A stretch of DNA of 64,000 nucleotides from Ruminococcus turbiniformis (GCF_020687545.1 NZ_JAJEQX010000018.1:1-64000); one strand, 5' to 3'. Positions 7,991 to 16,940 are shown, counted from the first letter of the stretch. Numbers and translations: made by a program. Notes: generated by a model not told the origin, from the letters alone.

Positions 7991-8380
7991 TCAGCCAAAT
8001 ATTTCTTCTTCCGTCACGCACTGCGTTTTCAGCTCTCCCACGAGAGTCTGCAGCGCGTCCACAACATGAGGCCGGATATCGCCTCCGATGAGAACGAGCA
8101 TGATGTCGTCTCCCACATTCAGCACTCCCTCATTGAGCCACACGCGCACATAGGAGATCCCGGGCATCTTCCGCGCACGCTCCACCGCTGCCTCCACTTT
8201 CGCCGCGTCGCTTGAAAAACGCATCGCCGTAACCTCGCCTGTATCTTCCGCGCCCTGTCTCACAGCCGCCTTGGCCGATCTGCGGACCACTCCGTTGTGA
8301 AAAAGATACATTCCGCACCCGGAAGCGCCCTCCTGTGATTTTGCTTCTCTTATCCATTCATCCATTGAAGGTGTTTTCAT
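7991..8380 (-). CDS. MoaE-like protein (molybdopterin synthase large-subunit fold)
   Basis: A 129-residue protein resembling MoaE, which inserts sulfur into precursor Z to make molybdopterin. Matching features are GMYLFHNGVVRRSAK near the N-terminus and GDDIMLVLIGGDIRPHVVDALQTLVGELKTQC near the C-terminus. The classical MoaE pair of a histidine-arginine and a WKKE lysine is not conserved: the protein has RPHV and ends CVTEEEIFG. No other molybdenum cofactor gene lies nearby. It may be a divergent MoaE working with distant partners, or a homologue with a different role. It ends in its own terminator. Confidence 0.65.
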   Translation of the reverse strand: MKTPSMDEWIREAKSQEGASGCGMYLFHNGVVRRSAKAAVRQGAEDTGEVTAMRFSSDAAKVEAAVERARKMPGISYVRVWLNEGVLNVGDDIMLVLIGGDIRPHVVDALQTLVGELKTQCVTEEEIFG

Positions 8381-8448
8381 CTTTCTTCTGCCGCTCCTTT
8401 CACTCAGACTGTCTCTATGGCCTTTTCCCGTTCGCCCTCTGTTCAGCC

Positions 8449-8883
8449 CTATTCGCTCTTATTTTCCTGCTCTTCCTTGAGTTTTACCATTATCTCGTAA
8501 AACTCTTTCATTTCTTTGTTCATTATAACAGGTCTTCCGTCACGGTTCAGCATACAGTGAGTCGTCGTCCCGTAGGCACTGAGCACTCCTCCTTCGGACA
8601 TGTTGTAGATATCATATCTGAGCGTAAACTTCACCTTTCCAAAGTCCTGGATGCTGACTGCGATCTCTATGTCATCGTCAAACTTCACACTCTTCCTGTA
8701 CTCGCAGTCTGCGTGAAGTACCGGGCTTAAATACCCCATCTCCTCGAATCTCCGGTACGGATATCCAAGCTGACCCATCACGTCGATTCTCGCCTCCTCC
8801 ATCCAGCGGATGTAGTTGGAATGATGGATAATCCCCATCTGGTCTGTCTCATAATACTTTGCTTTCCTTCTGTATCGTTCCAT
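8449..8883 (-). CDS. Acyl-CoA thioesterase, YbgC/FadM hotdog family
   Basis: A 144-residue hotdog-fold hydrolase that cleaves acyl-CoA thioesters. YYETDQMGIIHHSNYIRWMEEAR (split: YYETDQMG, then HHSNYIRW) near residue 10-30 carries the Asp and the family pattern D-x-M-G-x-x-H-x-x-x-Y; KSVKFDDDIEI and the later TTTHCMLNRDGRP are also typical. I start at 8883 (MERYRRK) because GGAGG lies 8 bases upstream, rather than the earlier ATG at 8904, which has no such site. The 5' side runs into the tandem 16-base repeats at 8884-8990. Substrate unknown. Confidence 0.88.
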   Translation of the reverse strand: MERYRRKAKYYETDQMGIIHHSNYIRWMEEARIDVMGQLGYPYRRFEEMGYLSPVLHADCEYRKSVKFDDDIEIAVSIQDFGKVKFTLRYDIYNMSEGGVLSAYGTTTHCMLNRDGRPVIMNKEMKEFYEIMVKLKEEQENKSE

Positions 8884-8990
8884 TTCTGTCCTCCGTTGTT
8901 CCATTATCTCGTCACTCTGTAATTTTATTGCTCCGCTATTTTATCACTCCGCTATTTTGCTGCTCTGTTATTTTGTTATTCCGCTACTTT
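8884..8990 (-). repeat. Tandem degenerate 16-bp repeats ahead of a thioesterase gene
   Basis: Read on the minus strand, about six 16-base units follow one another, such as GATAAAATAGCGGAGC, AGCAAAATAGCGGAGT and AATAAAATTACAGAGT. The last degenerate unit supplies the GGAGG ribosome binding site of the thioesterase gene. Similar purine-rich repeats occur at 16795-16935 and 33213-33300. Confidence 0.65.
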
Positions 8991-9017
8991 TTTATTCCGT
9001 TATCTTCAGTCTTACTG

Positions 9018-10394
9018 TCAGATTCCCGCAACCGCATCCCCGATATTTTTCACGCCGACAAGCCGGATGCCCTTGATCCCCCTTACCATCTTAAGCGATA
9101 CCTCCGGAAGAATGCATGTCTCAAACCCAAGTTTCTTCGCCTCTGCCACGCGCTGCTCCGGCATGCTCACCGCCCGGACTTCTCCGCTGAGTCCGACCTC
9201 GCCGAACACGATCGTCTTCTCATCCACCGGACGGTTCCGGAAACTTGAAACGATCGCCATCACGATCCCGAGATCAATCGCCGGCTCATTCATCCGGATT
9301 CCTCCGGCAATATTTACATAGGCGTCGGAACTGGCAAGCGCCATGCCAAGCCGTTTTTCCAGCACAGCCATAAGCAGGTTCACACGGTTGTAATCCGTCC
9401 CGGCAGCCGTCCTTCTCGGCATCCCGAAATTGCTGTGGCAGACGAGCGCCTGAATTTCGATCAGAATCGGCCTCGTTCCCTCGATGGAACATGCCACAAC
9501 TGATCCGGAAGCGTGCTCCGGCCTTCCGCTCAGCATATATTCCGACGGGTTTTTCACCTCTGAGAGCCCTTCCCGCCTCATCTCGAAAACACCGATCTCA
9601 TTTGTGGAGCCGAACCGGTTTTTCACCGCCCGAAGGATCCGGTAGGACGCATGGCGGTCCCCCTCAAAATAGAGCACAGTATCCACCATGTGTTCCAGCA
9701 CTCTCGGGCCTGCCACGGTTCCTTCCTTCGTCACATGTCCCACAATAAAGATCGAAATATTCAGCCCTTTCGCAAGCTGCATGAGCAGATGGGTAGCCTC
9801 CCGCACCTGGGAGACGCTTCCCGGGGCCGAACCGACTTCCTCGCTATACATCGTCTGAATAGAGTCAATAATGACAAGATCCGGCTTCTGCCTCTCAATC
9901 ACGCCCCGTATGATCTCCAGATTCGTCTCGCAAAGAAGCAGCAGCCCGGACGGAAACACGCCCATACGGTTTGCCCTGAGCCGGATCTGCGCCCGGGACT
10001 CCTCCCCCGATATATACAGTACCTTCCTCTGCGCCGACATCTCCCGGCATACCTGAAGAAGCAGCGTTGACTTTCCGATTCCCGGATCACCGCCCACAAG
10101 CACGAGCGATCCGGGGACGATCCCGCCTCCCAGCACCCGGTCCAGCTCTCCTATGCCGGTGCAGCACCGCACGTCGTTGTCCGCGTTCACCTCATTGAGC
10201 GGAACAACATCCGCCTCCCTTACCGACTCTCTCACCGATCGGGAAGATACAGTTGATCCCCTCGTAATCCCGCTGTCAATCCTCTCTTCCACAAAGCTGT
10301 TCCACTCTCCGCAGGCCGGACACTGCCCCAGCCACTTCGACTCTTCATGACCGCAGTTCTGACAGAAATATACGCTCTTTTTTCCTTTCGCCAT
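9018..10394 (-). CDS. radA: DNA repair protein RadA (Sms)
   Basis: RecA-like, DnaB-type motor that helps branch migration and processing of recombination intermediates. The 458-residue protein has an N-terminal C4 zinc finger (CQNCGHEESKWLGQCPAC), Walker A GGDPGIGKST, the RadA-specific KNRFGSTNE motif, and a C-terminal Lon-like domain (DLGIVMAIVSSFRNR). The start at 10394 (MAKGKKS) fits the family and has AAAGG upstream; the frame open to 10523 extends into a hairpin region and lacks homology. Length agrees with RadA (about 455). Confidence 0.97.
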   Translation of the reverse strand: MAKGKKSVYFCQNCGHEESKWLGQCPACGEWNSFVEERIDSGITRGSTVSSRSVRESVREADVVPLNEVNADNDVRCCTGIGELDRVLGGGIVPGSLVLVGGDPGIGKSTLLLQVCREMSAQRKVLYISGEESRAQIRLRANRMGVFPSGLLLLCETNLEIIRGVIERQKPDLVIIDSIQTMYSEEVGSAPGSVSQVREATHLLMQLAKGLNISIFIVGHVTKEGTVAGPRVLEHMVDTVLYFEGDRHASYRILRAVKNRFGSTNEIGVFEMRREGLSEVKNPSEYMLSGRPEHASGSVVACSIEGTRPILIEIQALVCHSNFGMPRRTAAGTDYNRVNLLMAVLEKRLGMALASSDAYVNIAGGIRMNEPAIDLGIVMAIVSSFRNRPVDEKTIVFGEVGLSGEVRAVSMPEQRVAEAKKLGFETCILPEVSLKMVRGIKGIRLVGVKNIGDAVAGI

Positions 10395-10469
10395 TGTACC
10401 TTTATCCTCTCTGAAGCTGTTTTTTTCCGGATCGCAGGCAGCACACGTCAGAGCCGTTCGCTGTCCGCT

Positions 10470-10516
10470 GCCCGGCAAACGCATGCTCATGCAGGCATGG
10501 CATCCGCTTGCCGGGC
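10470..10516. repeat. Imperfect palindrome downstream of a terminator
   Basis: GCCCGGCAAACG (10470-10481) pairs with CGCTTGCCGGGC (10505-10516), with one mismatch that is a G-U pair on the minus strand, around a CATG-containing loop. It lies between the terminator at 10535-10554 and the radA start. Confidence 0.5.
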
Positions 10517-10527
10517 TTATCACGCAA

Positions 10528-10554
10528 GAAAACAGGGTGGATTCACATCCACCC
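10528..10554 (-). terminator. Terminator of the gene at 10569-10985
   Basis: GGGTGGAT (10547-10554) and ATCCACCC (10535-10542) form an 8-base stem with a 4-base loop, followed on the minus strand by TGTTTTCTT. Confidence 0.8.
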
Positions 10555-10568
10555 CGGAAAGAACTATC

Positions 10569-10985
10569 TCATTCGCATTTTGCGACTTTCACCTGCGCGC
10601 TGTTGTCTGCGCTCAGTTCTACACTGACGCTTAACTTTCCGCTTAAATTCGTACTCATCTTTCCTGCGGAAACACCGTCGATAAATACCTCGTACTCGCT
10701 CTCCGGCTCAAGCTCCAGCGTAAACTGCACGTCCCCCGCCGCAGATACCTCAAACGAAACTTCCGAGTCAGTCTCTCTGTAGCTCTCCACCGCGCTTCCC
10801 GGAACGGACTCATAGACGAACATTCCGTTTTTCTCAAGCTTTGTGATCTCCGAAAATGTCTTCACCTTATAAATATCACCCTGGAACTCGAAATTGTCCT
10901 TCTTTGTCTTCGCACCAAGCGTGTAGTCCCCAAAGCTGAGAGTGCCGTCGTTTTCTGCGTGCAATAAGTCTTTTACCGCTGCCAT
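10569..10985 (-). CDS. Uncharacterised beta-rich protein (often labelled endosialidase)
   Basis: A 138-residue protein starting MAAVKDLLHAENDGTLSFGDYTLG. From memory, close homologues of this length are common in Lachnospiraceae and are often named endosialidase in databases, but nothing here shows a glycosidase active site. It has no signal peptide or membrane segment. The second half (FEVSAAGDVQFTLELEPESEYEVFIDG ... GKLSVSVELS, alternating strands) looks like a small beta-sandwich. The start at 10985 is supported by AGGAGG nine bases upstream. It sits alone between clpC and radA with its own terminator, so it is probably monocistronic and possibly abundant. Function unknown. Confidence 0.75.
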   Translation of the reverse strand: MAAVKDLLHAENDGTLSFGDYTLGAKTKKDNFEFQGDIYKVKTFSEITKLEKNGMFVYESVPGSAVESYRETDSEVSFEVSAAGDVQFTLELEPESEYEVFIDGVSAGKMSTNLSGKLSVSVELSADNSAQVKVAKCE

Positions 10986-11056
10986 CTTAAATTTTCCTCC
11001 TAAGTATTTCAGATTCAATCTGCTATCGATATTATAATATAATCCGTTCTTTTTTT

Positions 11057-13498
11057 CTACTGAAATTTCTTCACTGTGAAGCGGATCTCCTTCTTTGCCG
11101 TCCCTGCCTCTACATGGTCTCCGGCCTTTATCTCCCCGGAGAGAATCGCGTCCGCAAGCTTATCCTCCAACTCTGTCTGAAGCGCGCGCCGAAGCGGACG
11201 GGCCCCGTATTTGGCGTCCGTTCCCTTTTCAACGATCAGATTTTTCGCCGAATCGCGCAGCGTCAGATGGATATCCATCTCCTCCGCCAGCCTCTTCGTA
11301 AAGCTGCGCACAAGAAGTGTCACGATCTTCTTCATGTGGCTCTTGTCAAGCGCATGGAACACAATCGTCTCGTCGATCCTGTTTAAAAATTCCGGACGGA
11401 AGATCATCTTCACTTCGTCCATCACATTCTGCTTCATCCGCTTGTAATCTCCCGCCGGATCTTCCTTTGCCGCGAATCCGAGTTTCTTCGGATCTACGAT
11501 CGCCTTTGCCCCGGCGTTGGACGTCATGATGATCACTGTATTTGAAAAATCCACCTTTCTCCCCTGGGAGTCCGTGATATGTCCGTCGTCCAGCACCTGA
11601 AGAAGGATGTTAAACACATCCGGATGGGCCTTTTCGATCTCATCAAAGAGCACAACCGAGTACGGGTGGGTCCGCACCCGGTCACTTAGCTGTCCGCCTT
11701 CCTCGTGTCCAACATATCCCGGAGGAGAACCGATCATCTTTGAGACAGAGTGTTTCTCCATATATTCCGACATATCCACGCGGATCATCGCTTCCTCGCT
11801 TCCAAAAAGAGCTTCTGCAAGCGCCTTGGACAGCTCGGTCTTTCCCACGCCGGTAGGCCCGAGGAAAAGGAAGGAGCCGATCGGCCGCTTCGGGTCTTTG
11901 AGCCCGACTCTTCCCCTCTTTACCGCACGGGCGACCGCGCTGACCGCTTCTTCCTGTCCGACAACCCGCCTGTGAAGCACTGTCTCAAGTTTCTTTAAGC
12001 GCTCTGTGTCACTCTCGGTAAGCTTCTGCACCGGCACCTTTGTCCAGGCTGACACAACGGATGCAATCTCATCTTCCGTCACCGCCGGATGCGCTGCAGC
12101 ACTCTTTTTATCAAAGCGTTTCTTCACCGTTTCCAGACGCGCTTCCACCTGCTCCTGCTCTTTCTGTATCATGGACGCTTCGGTGAAGTCTCCCCGGCGG
12201 ATGCTCTCCTCTTTCTGAGAGACAAGTTCTTTGAGTGTTCCTTCCAGCGCTGAGAGCTGCTCCGGCACTTTGTATCCTTTCAGGCTGACTTTCGCGCACG
12301 CCTCATCCAGGACGTCGATCGCCTTATCCGGCAGATTCCGGTCTGTGATGTACCGCTCTGACATCTGTACCGCTGCCTCCAACGCGCTCTCTTCGATAGA
12401 AACGCGATGATGGGATTCATACTTTTCCTTCAGGCCGCTTAAGATGGCAAGACACTGCTCCTTTGTCGGCTCCTCCACGGATACAGGCTGGAACCGCCGC
12501 TCCAGAGCGGCGTCTTTCTCGATATATTTCCGGTACTCGGCAATGGTCGTGGCGCCGATCAGCTGTAACTCCCCTCTTGCAAGAGACGGCTTCAGGATAC
12601 TGGACGCATCGATGGCGCCCTCTGCTCCTCCGGCTCCGATCATGGTGTGGATCTCATCCAGAAAGAGGATAATATTTCCGCTTGCCTCCACTTCCCCGAT
12701 GAGGCCTTTCATCCGCTCTTCAAATTCACCGCGGTATTTGGATCCCGCGATGAGGCCGGGCAGATCGAGGGTGTAGATCCGCTTCCCTTTCATCTTCTCC
12801 GGCACGATTCCGGATGCGATCCGCTGTGCCAGTCCTTCGATGATCGCGGTCTTGCCTACACCGGGCTCACCGATCAGGCAGGGGTTGTTCTTCGTCCGGC
12901 GGCTTAACACTTCCATGAGCCGGTACATCTCCTGATCCCTGCCGATCACCGGATCAAGCTTTCCCTCCTCTGCGCGGGCCGTCATGTCCGTACAGTACTG
13001 CTCTGTCATGGAGCCGGCGCCTCTTGAGTCCTCCTGAAGCTCTTCCTGATACTCTCTTAAGTCCGCGCCCGCCGCGTTTAAAACATCCTGAAGGATCTTC
13101 TGAAGATTGATGTTAAGCGTGATCAGAATCCGTGTCGCCACGCAGTCCACATCCCGGATCATGGAGAGCAGCAGATGTTCCGTTCCGATCTCCGGAGCGT
13201 GCAGCCTTACAGCCTCCCTCTCGCTGTTCTTCAAAATGTCCTGGAACCTCGGACTCTCCTCAGGCTTCCGGCCGGCAAACACATTGTCCCGGGGAACGAT
13301 CAGCTCATCCATAAGCCGGAGGATTTTCTCCTCCTCCACTCCGTTCTGGGAGAGCACCTGTCCGGACACTCCGGAATACTGCGCCCCGAGTCCAAGAAGG
13401 AGATGCTCGGTTCCGATGTACGGATGATTCATCTCCTTCGCTTTGGCGGCGGCAAACTTAATCGCTTCCTCCGCCTGTTTCGTATATGATAACTGCAT
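11057..13498 (-). CDS. clpC: ATP-dependent Clp protease ATP-binding subunit ClpC
   Basis: Hexameric AAA+ unfoldase that feeds proteins to ClpP. The 813 residues contain two Clp N repeats (1-140; [10 protein letters not shown] and [10 protein letters not shown]), AAA-1 with Walker A GEPGVGKT (210-217), a ClpC-type coiled middle domain (about 400-480) and AAA-2 with [10 protein letters not shown], ending in a D2-small domain. The start at 13498 (MQLSYTK) has GGGAGG upstream. It follows a GntR regulator by 13 bases; ctsR, mcsA and mcsB, the usual partners in Bacillus, are absent here. Control by the GntR protein is inferred from the layout. Confidence 0.96.
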   Translation of the reverse strand: MQLSYTKQAEEAIKFAAAKAKEMNHPYIGTEHLLLGLGAQYSGVSGQVLSQNGVEEEKILRLMDELIVPRDNVFAGRKPEESPRFQDILKNSEREAVRLHAPEIGTEHLLLSMIRDVDCVATRILITLNINLQKILQDVLNAAGADLREYQEELQEDSRGAGSMTEQYCTDMTARAEEGKLDPVIGRDQEMYRLMEVLSRRTKNNPCLIGEPGVGKTAIIEGLAQRIASGIVPEKMKGKRIYTLDLPGLIAGSKYRGEFEERMKGLIGEVEASGNIILFLDEIHTMIGAGGAEGAIDASSILKPSLARGELQLIGATTIAEYRKYIEKDAALERRFQPVSVEEPTKEQCLAILSGLKEKYESHHRVSIEESALEAAVQMSERYITDRNLPDKAIDVLDEACAKVSLKGYKVPEQLSALEGTLKELVSQKEESIRRGDFTEASMIQKEQEQVEARLETVKKRFDKKSAAAHPAVTEDEIASVVSAWTKVPVQKLTESDTERLKKLETVLHRRVVGQEEAVSAVARAVKRGRVGLKDPKRPIGSFLFLGPTGVGKTELSKALAEALFGSEEAMIRVDMSEYMEKHSVSKMIGSPPGYVGHEEGGQLSDRVRTHPYSVVLFDEIEKAHPDVFNILLQVLDDGHITDSQGRKVDFSNTVIIMTSNAGAKAIVDPKKLGFAAKEDPAGDYKRMKQNVMDEVKMIFRPEFLNRIDETIVFHALDKSHMKKIVTLLVRSFTKRLAEEMDIHLTLRDSAKNLIVEKGTDAKYGARPLRRALQTELEDKLADAILSGEIKAGDHVEAGTAKKEIRFTVKKFQ

Positions 13499-13511
13499 AG
13501 ATTCCTCCCTG

Positions 13512-13880
13512 TCACTCGTAGTCGTCAAATATTTCATCTACCAGATCGTGCACTTCCTGCCGCGAAATATTTTTGCAGCATCCCCTTGCAAGCACGATCT
13601 TAAGCTCCCGTCTCATCTCCTCGAGCTGCTCCATCTTGTCGATGTCAAGCGCAATGACGGCGCCTCTTCTCTTGTCCAGGCTGATGTATCCCTCTCTTTT
13701 CAGCACACTGTACGCCTTGTTCACCGTATGCATATTTACTCCGATTGTGTCGGCGAGCTGGCGGACCGACGGAAGAGAATCCCCCTCCCGTATGACGGAT
13801 GTCGCAATCCCCATAATAATCTGATTGCAGAGCTGAACGTATATCGCCTCGTCACTGTCAAAATCAACTTCTATGATCAT
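13512..13880 (-). CDS. GntR family regulator (YtrA-like) upstream of clpC
   Basis: A 122-residue regulator with an N-terminal winged helix (DEAIYVQLCNQIIMGIATSVI ... LPSVRQLADTIGVNMHTVNKAYSVLKREGYI) and a short tail ending in an acidic VDEIFDDYE. I start at 13880 (MIIEVDF) because AAAGGGGAC precedes it; the open frame to 13967 covers the promoter. It is followed 13 bases later by clpC and shares its promoter, the position that CtsR holds in other Firmicutes. A role in clpC control is inference; its operator is not obvious. Confidence 0.9.
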   Translation of the reverse strand: MIIEVDFDSDEAIYVQLCNQIIMGIATSVIREGDSLPSVRQLADTIGVNMHTVNKAYSVLKREGYISLDKRRGAVIALDIDKMEQLEEMRRELKIVLARGCCKNISRQEVHDLVDEIFDDYE

Positions 13881-13911
13881 AACGGTCCCCTTTCTCGTTC
13901 GTGTTATATAA

Positions 13912-13940
13912 ATAATAGCACACCATACAGTTCCTGGCAA
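13912..13940 (-). promoter_or_regulatory. Promoter of the gntR-clpC operon
   Basis: On the minus strand -35 TTGCCA (13935-13940), a 17-base spacer and -10 TATTAT (13912-13917), 32 bases before the gntR start. Confidence 0.7.
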
Positions 13941-14006
13941 GCGCAAAACCGGAAGTGCGTTCCGCACAGTCTGCCGTACCGCTTCGCCATAACCGGAAAC
14001 GGGAAT

Positions 14007-14861
14007 TTACCGCTGTGTTCCTGCCCGCGCTGCTTCTATTCTCCCTGTACAGTCTTCAAGCATCTCCGTCACTGTTTTTCCATATACCGGATGGCGCTTA
14101 TACGGCGCGATCTGGGAAAGCGGCCTTAAGACAAACTCTCTCCTGTGCATGTCCACATGAGGAATGCACAGATTATTCTCCTGTACAACCTCATTATCGT
14201 AAAAGAGAATATCCAGATCCAGTGTTCTCGGTCCCCAGTGGATCTTCCTCTCCCGTCCTGCCTCTTTTTCAATCCGGTTCAGTTCTCCGAGCAGTTCCTC
14301 CGGAAAAAGAAGCGTCTCCAGTTCCAGGCATCCGTTCAGGAAATCTGCCTGATCCGTGACGCCGTAGGGCGCAGTCTCGATAAAGTCCGACACTTTCTTT
14401 ACAGAGCATCCTCTGATATGATCCAGCGCTTCCACTGCGTTTTTCAGATATGTTTCCCGTTCTCCCATGTTGGAGCCAAGTGCGATGTACGCGGTGTGTC
14501 TTGCCCGCTCGATCTTCACGCTGACCGTCTTAAGAGGCAGTCCTACCGGAGCCCACGGTTTTTTGATCTCCAGGGCAATTCTTCCGATCTTCGGATAACG
14601 GATCAGAATCTCTTCTGCCAGACACTCCGCAGCCCTCTCAAGAAGCTGGTATGTGTTTTCCCTTAGGTAGCTGTCAATGAAGGCGCTGACCTCCCCGTAA
14701 TGAACCGATGCGGTCAGATCGTCTGTCCGCCCCGCCTGCCTTGTATCTGTATACAGGTCCGCGCACACAAGAAACTTCTGCCCCAGCCGGTTCTCCTCCG
14801 GAAACACCCCGTGGTTTGCAAACACCTCCAGATCCTCGATCCGTATCCTGTCTTTCTGCAT
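14007..14861 (-). CDS. folBK: Bifunctional dihydroneopterin aldolase / HPPK
   Basis: Fusion of two consecutive folate enzymes. Residues 1-118 are FolB (IRIEDLEVFANHGVFPEENRLG, then the KKPWAPVGLP motif), which turns dihydroneopterin into hydroxymethyl-dihydropterin. Residues about 122-284 are FolK (IALGSNMGERETYL, RERKIHWGPRTLDLDILFYDN, IPHVDMHRREFVLRPL), which pyrophosphorylates it. The RTLDLD-I-L motif of HPPK is intact. It is the last gene of the folC-folE-HD-folP-folBK operon, 53 bases after folP. The fusion is common in Clostridia. Confidence 0.96.
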   Translation of the reverse strand: MQKDRIRIEDLEVFANHGVFPEENRLGQKFLVCADLYTDTRQAGRTDDLTASVHYGEVSAFIDSYLRENTYQLLERAAECLAEEILIRYPKIGRIALEIKKPWAPVGLPLKTVSVKIERARHTAYIALGSNMGERETYLKNAVEALDHIRGCSVKKVSDFIETAPYGVTDQADFLNGCLELETLLFPEELLGELNRIEKEAGRERKIHWGPRTLDLDILFYDNEVVQENNLCIPHVDMHRREFVLRPLSQIAPYKRHPVYGKTVTEMLEDCTGRIEAARAGTQR

Positions 14862-14914
14862 TGCACTTCCTCCCTACTACAATAATAACTTCTCGGAATC
14901 TTCAGCCCTGTTTC

Positions 14915-15721
14915 TCAGTATTTCATAAGGGCTCTTGTCATCGCGACTGCCCGCCTGTTTTTCTCCACGTCATGCACTCTCACAAAGGCACACCCCTTCT
15001 GGACACCGTAGACCGTCGTCACAAGTGTTCCTTCCTCCCTCTCTGACGGCGGAAGGTCAAGTGTCAGCCCGATTACGGATTTTCTCGACGTTCCGAGAAG
15101 TACCGGGAGCCCGAACTCTTTCATAATCTCAAGATGCGCGATGATCTCAAGGTTCATCTCATAAGTCTTGCCGAATCCCACGCCCGGATCCAGTATGATC
15201 CTGTCTCTGCCTATCCCCGCCCGGTCAGCGATCGCAAGGCACTCCCGCATGTCGTCCATAAATTCCGGCAGAAACTGTCCATAATCCGATCCGTTCCTGT
15301 TGTGCATTAGACAGCACGCCGCGCCGCTCTCCGCGATGACGCGGGCCATCTCTTCGTCGTACTTCAGCCCCCAGATATCGTTGATCAGATCCGCCCCTGC
15401 ATCCAGAGCAGCCCGGGCCACTGCGCTTTTATATGTGTCCGCGGACACCGGGACATCAAACTCCTTTTTCAGCCGCTCGATCACCGGGGTGATCCGGGAT
15501 ATCTCTTCCCCGTCCGAAATCTGCTCATGGCCGGGACGTGTGGACTCTCCGCCCACGTCGAGGATATCCGCCCCTTCGCGCACCATCTGCTCCGCGTGAA
15601 AGAGCGCCGCGTCAGGGGTATTGTACTTTCCCCCGTCGGAAAAGGAATCCGGCGTCACGTTCAGGATTCCCATGATGTAAGTATTGTTGTCTGTGTCGAA
15701 TTCTTTTCCGCCTATAATCAT
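14915..15721 (-). CDS. folP: Dihydropteroate synthase
   Basis: Condenses hydroxymethyl-dihydropterin pyrophosphate with p-aminobenzoate; the target of sulfonamides. The 268-residue TIM barrel has the signatures MGILNVTPDSFSDGG (18-32) and DVGGESTRPGH (about 56-66), plus ILDPGVGFGKTYEMN and the late RVHDVEKN arginine. It overlaps the HD gene by four bases, so translation is probably coupled. Length is typical. Confidence 0.97.
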   Translation of the reverse strand: MIIGGKEFDTDNNTYIMGILNVTPDSFSDGGKYNTPDAALFHAEQMVREGADILDVGGESTRPGHEQISDGEEISRITPVIERLKKEFDVPVSADTYKSAVARAALDAGADLINDIWGLKYDEEMARVIAESGAACCLMHNRNGSDYGQFLPEFMDDMRECLAIADRAGIGRDRIILDPGVGFGKTYEMNLEIIAHLEIMKEFGLPVLLGTSRKSVIGLTLDLPPSEREEGTLVTTVYGVQKGCAFVRVHDVEKNRRAVAMTRALMKY

Positions 15722-16230
15722 ATCTCTATCTCCATATTTTTCTTTTCTTCATCCCAGTCGCATTCCCGCTCTGCCGGACAGGCAAAGCACATCCGGGACG
15801 CTTTGTCGCTCATATACAGAAGCCTCTCCAGAGGCTCTGCATCGCCTTTCAGTCTCCGGTGCCCGAGGATGGCTGTCAGAATCATCTGTTTCTCCTCCGG
15901 GGTGCATATACAGTCCGAAGGCAGTTCGTCAAGAATCTGTTCCGCAATCTTCGCACCGGCCTTCTCGTGAGGAATCCCCTCCTCATACTGCGCGTATTTT
16001 CCGATATCGTGGAGAACCGCCGCCAGGTAGATCGTCTCTTTTTCCAGAGGAAGCCCCTCTTCCAGCGCAGTGATGTACGCGATTCTCGCCACATCGAGGA
16101 GATGGTTCATCTGGTGCCGGCAGAAGATCCTCCCCTGCTCCAACTCTTCCAGCTTCCGGCTGCACTCACTGTACAGCGGATGCCGGAGAACAGCGTTTAC
16201 CCGTTTCATCTTCTCCGCCACGCCGCTCAC
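15718..16230 (-). CDS. HD-domain phosphohydrolase within the folate operon
   Basis: A 170-residue metal-dependent HD superfamily protein: [17 protein letters not shown] (His about 39), [14 protein letters not shown] (the HD pair about 73-74), [15 protein letters not shown] (His about 89), and a conserved late Asp (MSDKASRMC). The C-terminus is cysteine-rich ([15 protein letters not shown]). It overlaps both folE and folP by four bases. Bacteria need to dephosphorylate dihydroneopterin triphosphate between the FolE and FolB steps, and several unrelated phosphatases do this; the position makes this protein a candidate. That assignment is inference; a (p)ppGpp or nucleotide hydrolase role cannot be excluded. 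Confidence 0.85.
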   Translation of the reverse strand: MSGVAEKMKRVNAVLRHPLYSECSRKLEELEQGRIFCRHQMNHLLDVARIAYITALEEGLPLEKETIYLAAVLHDIGKYAQYEEGIPHEKAGAKIAEQILDELPSDCICTPEEKQMILTAILGHRRLKGDAEPLERLLYMSDKASRMCFACPAERECDWDEEKKNMEIEI

Positions 16231-16790
16231 CTCCCGAGCATGCGGAAGAACCGCTCTTCCAGCACCGGATCGGATTCAAAAACGCCTCTTCTTGCAATCG
16301 TCACCGTCCTGCTGCCCGGTTTCTTTATTCCCCGCATTGTCATGCACATATGCTCCGCCTCAATCATAACGATGGCTCCCTTCGGTGCCATATGCTCCAT
16401 CAGAGCATCCGCGATCTGTCCGGTAAGCTGCTCCTGGAGCTGGAGACGTCTCGCATAGGTCTCCACCGTGCGGGCAAGCTTGCTTAACCCCACCACTCTG
16501 CCGTCCGGAATATAGGCGATGTGCGCCTTCCCGTAGAACGGAAGAATGTGGTGCTCACAGGTGGAATAAAAAGTAATGTCCTTCTCCAGCACCATCTCGC
16601 TGCTCTTTGAAGTAAATGTCCTTGCCAGATGCACCGCCGCATCGTCCTCGGCCCCTGCGTACAGCTCCTCACACATCCGGGCAACTCTCGCAGGCGTATC
16701 CTTCAGCCCTTCCCGGTCCGTATCTTCTCCGATTCCTTCCAGAAAAAGCCGAACCGCCTGCTCTATTTTCTCATGATCTATCATTTTCAT
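16227..16790 (-). CDS. folE: GTP cyclohydrolase I
   Basis: Zinc enzyme making dihydroneopterin triphosphate from GTP, the first folate step. The 187 residues include [18 protein letters not shown] (zinc Cys and His) and [23 protein letters not shown], followed by the second zinc Cys in [13 protein letters not shown]. Length matches bacterial FolE (about 185-190). It overlaps the HD gene by four bases and follows folC after a 150-base gap that holds tandem repeats. Confidence 0.97.
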   Translation of the reverse strand: MKMIDHEKIEQAVRLFLEGIGEDTDREGLKDTPARVARMCEELYAGAEDDAAVHLARTFTSKSSEMVLEKDITFYSTCEHHILPFYGKAHIAYIPDGRVVGLSKLARTVETYARRLQLQEQLTGQIADALMEHMAPKGAIVMIEAEHMCMTMRGIKKPGSRTVTIARRGVFESDPVLEERFFRMLGR

Positions 16791-16794
16791 CCCT

Positions 16795-16935
16795 CTTTTT
16801 CTCTTTCCCGCCTTTGTTCGTTTCTGACTTTATCCGGCTCCGCTTTGATTCATCTCCGGCTTTGTCCGTTTCTGCCTTTGTCCGGCTCCGCTTTGATTCG
16901 TCTCCGGCTTTGTCCATCTCCGGCTTTGTCTGTCT
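16795..16935 (-). repeat. Tandem 16-bp units in 48-bp higher-order repeats, folC-folE gap
   Basis: On the minus strand the gap consists of about eight 16-base units such as GACAAAGCCGGAGATG, AATCAAAGCGGAGCCG and GACAAAGGCAGAAACG. A triplet of these units (48 bases) repeats nearly exactly. The array runs into the purine-rich leader and ribosome binding site of folE. It adds no reading frame with recognisable content. Confidence 0.8.
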
Positions 16936-16940
16936 CTGCC

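Noticed and set aside
7771..7998. 75-residue minus-strand open frame across repeat copy 1
   Set aside because: It runs through the terminator and repeat element, and the copies do not keep the frame.
10470..10516. Fifth copy of the terminator-linked element
   Set aside because: It also follows a terminator and has GCCCGGC, but the remaining sequence (AGACGGCG, ATCCCGG) does not match, so I kept it as a separate palindrome.
16795..16935. CRISPR-like array
   Set aside because: Units are 16 bases, directly adjoining and without unique spacers of equal size, and no cas gene is nearby. It is a tandem repeat.
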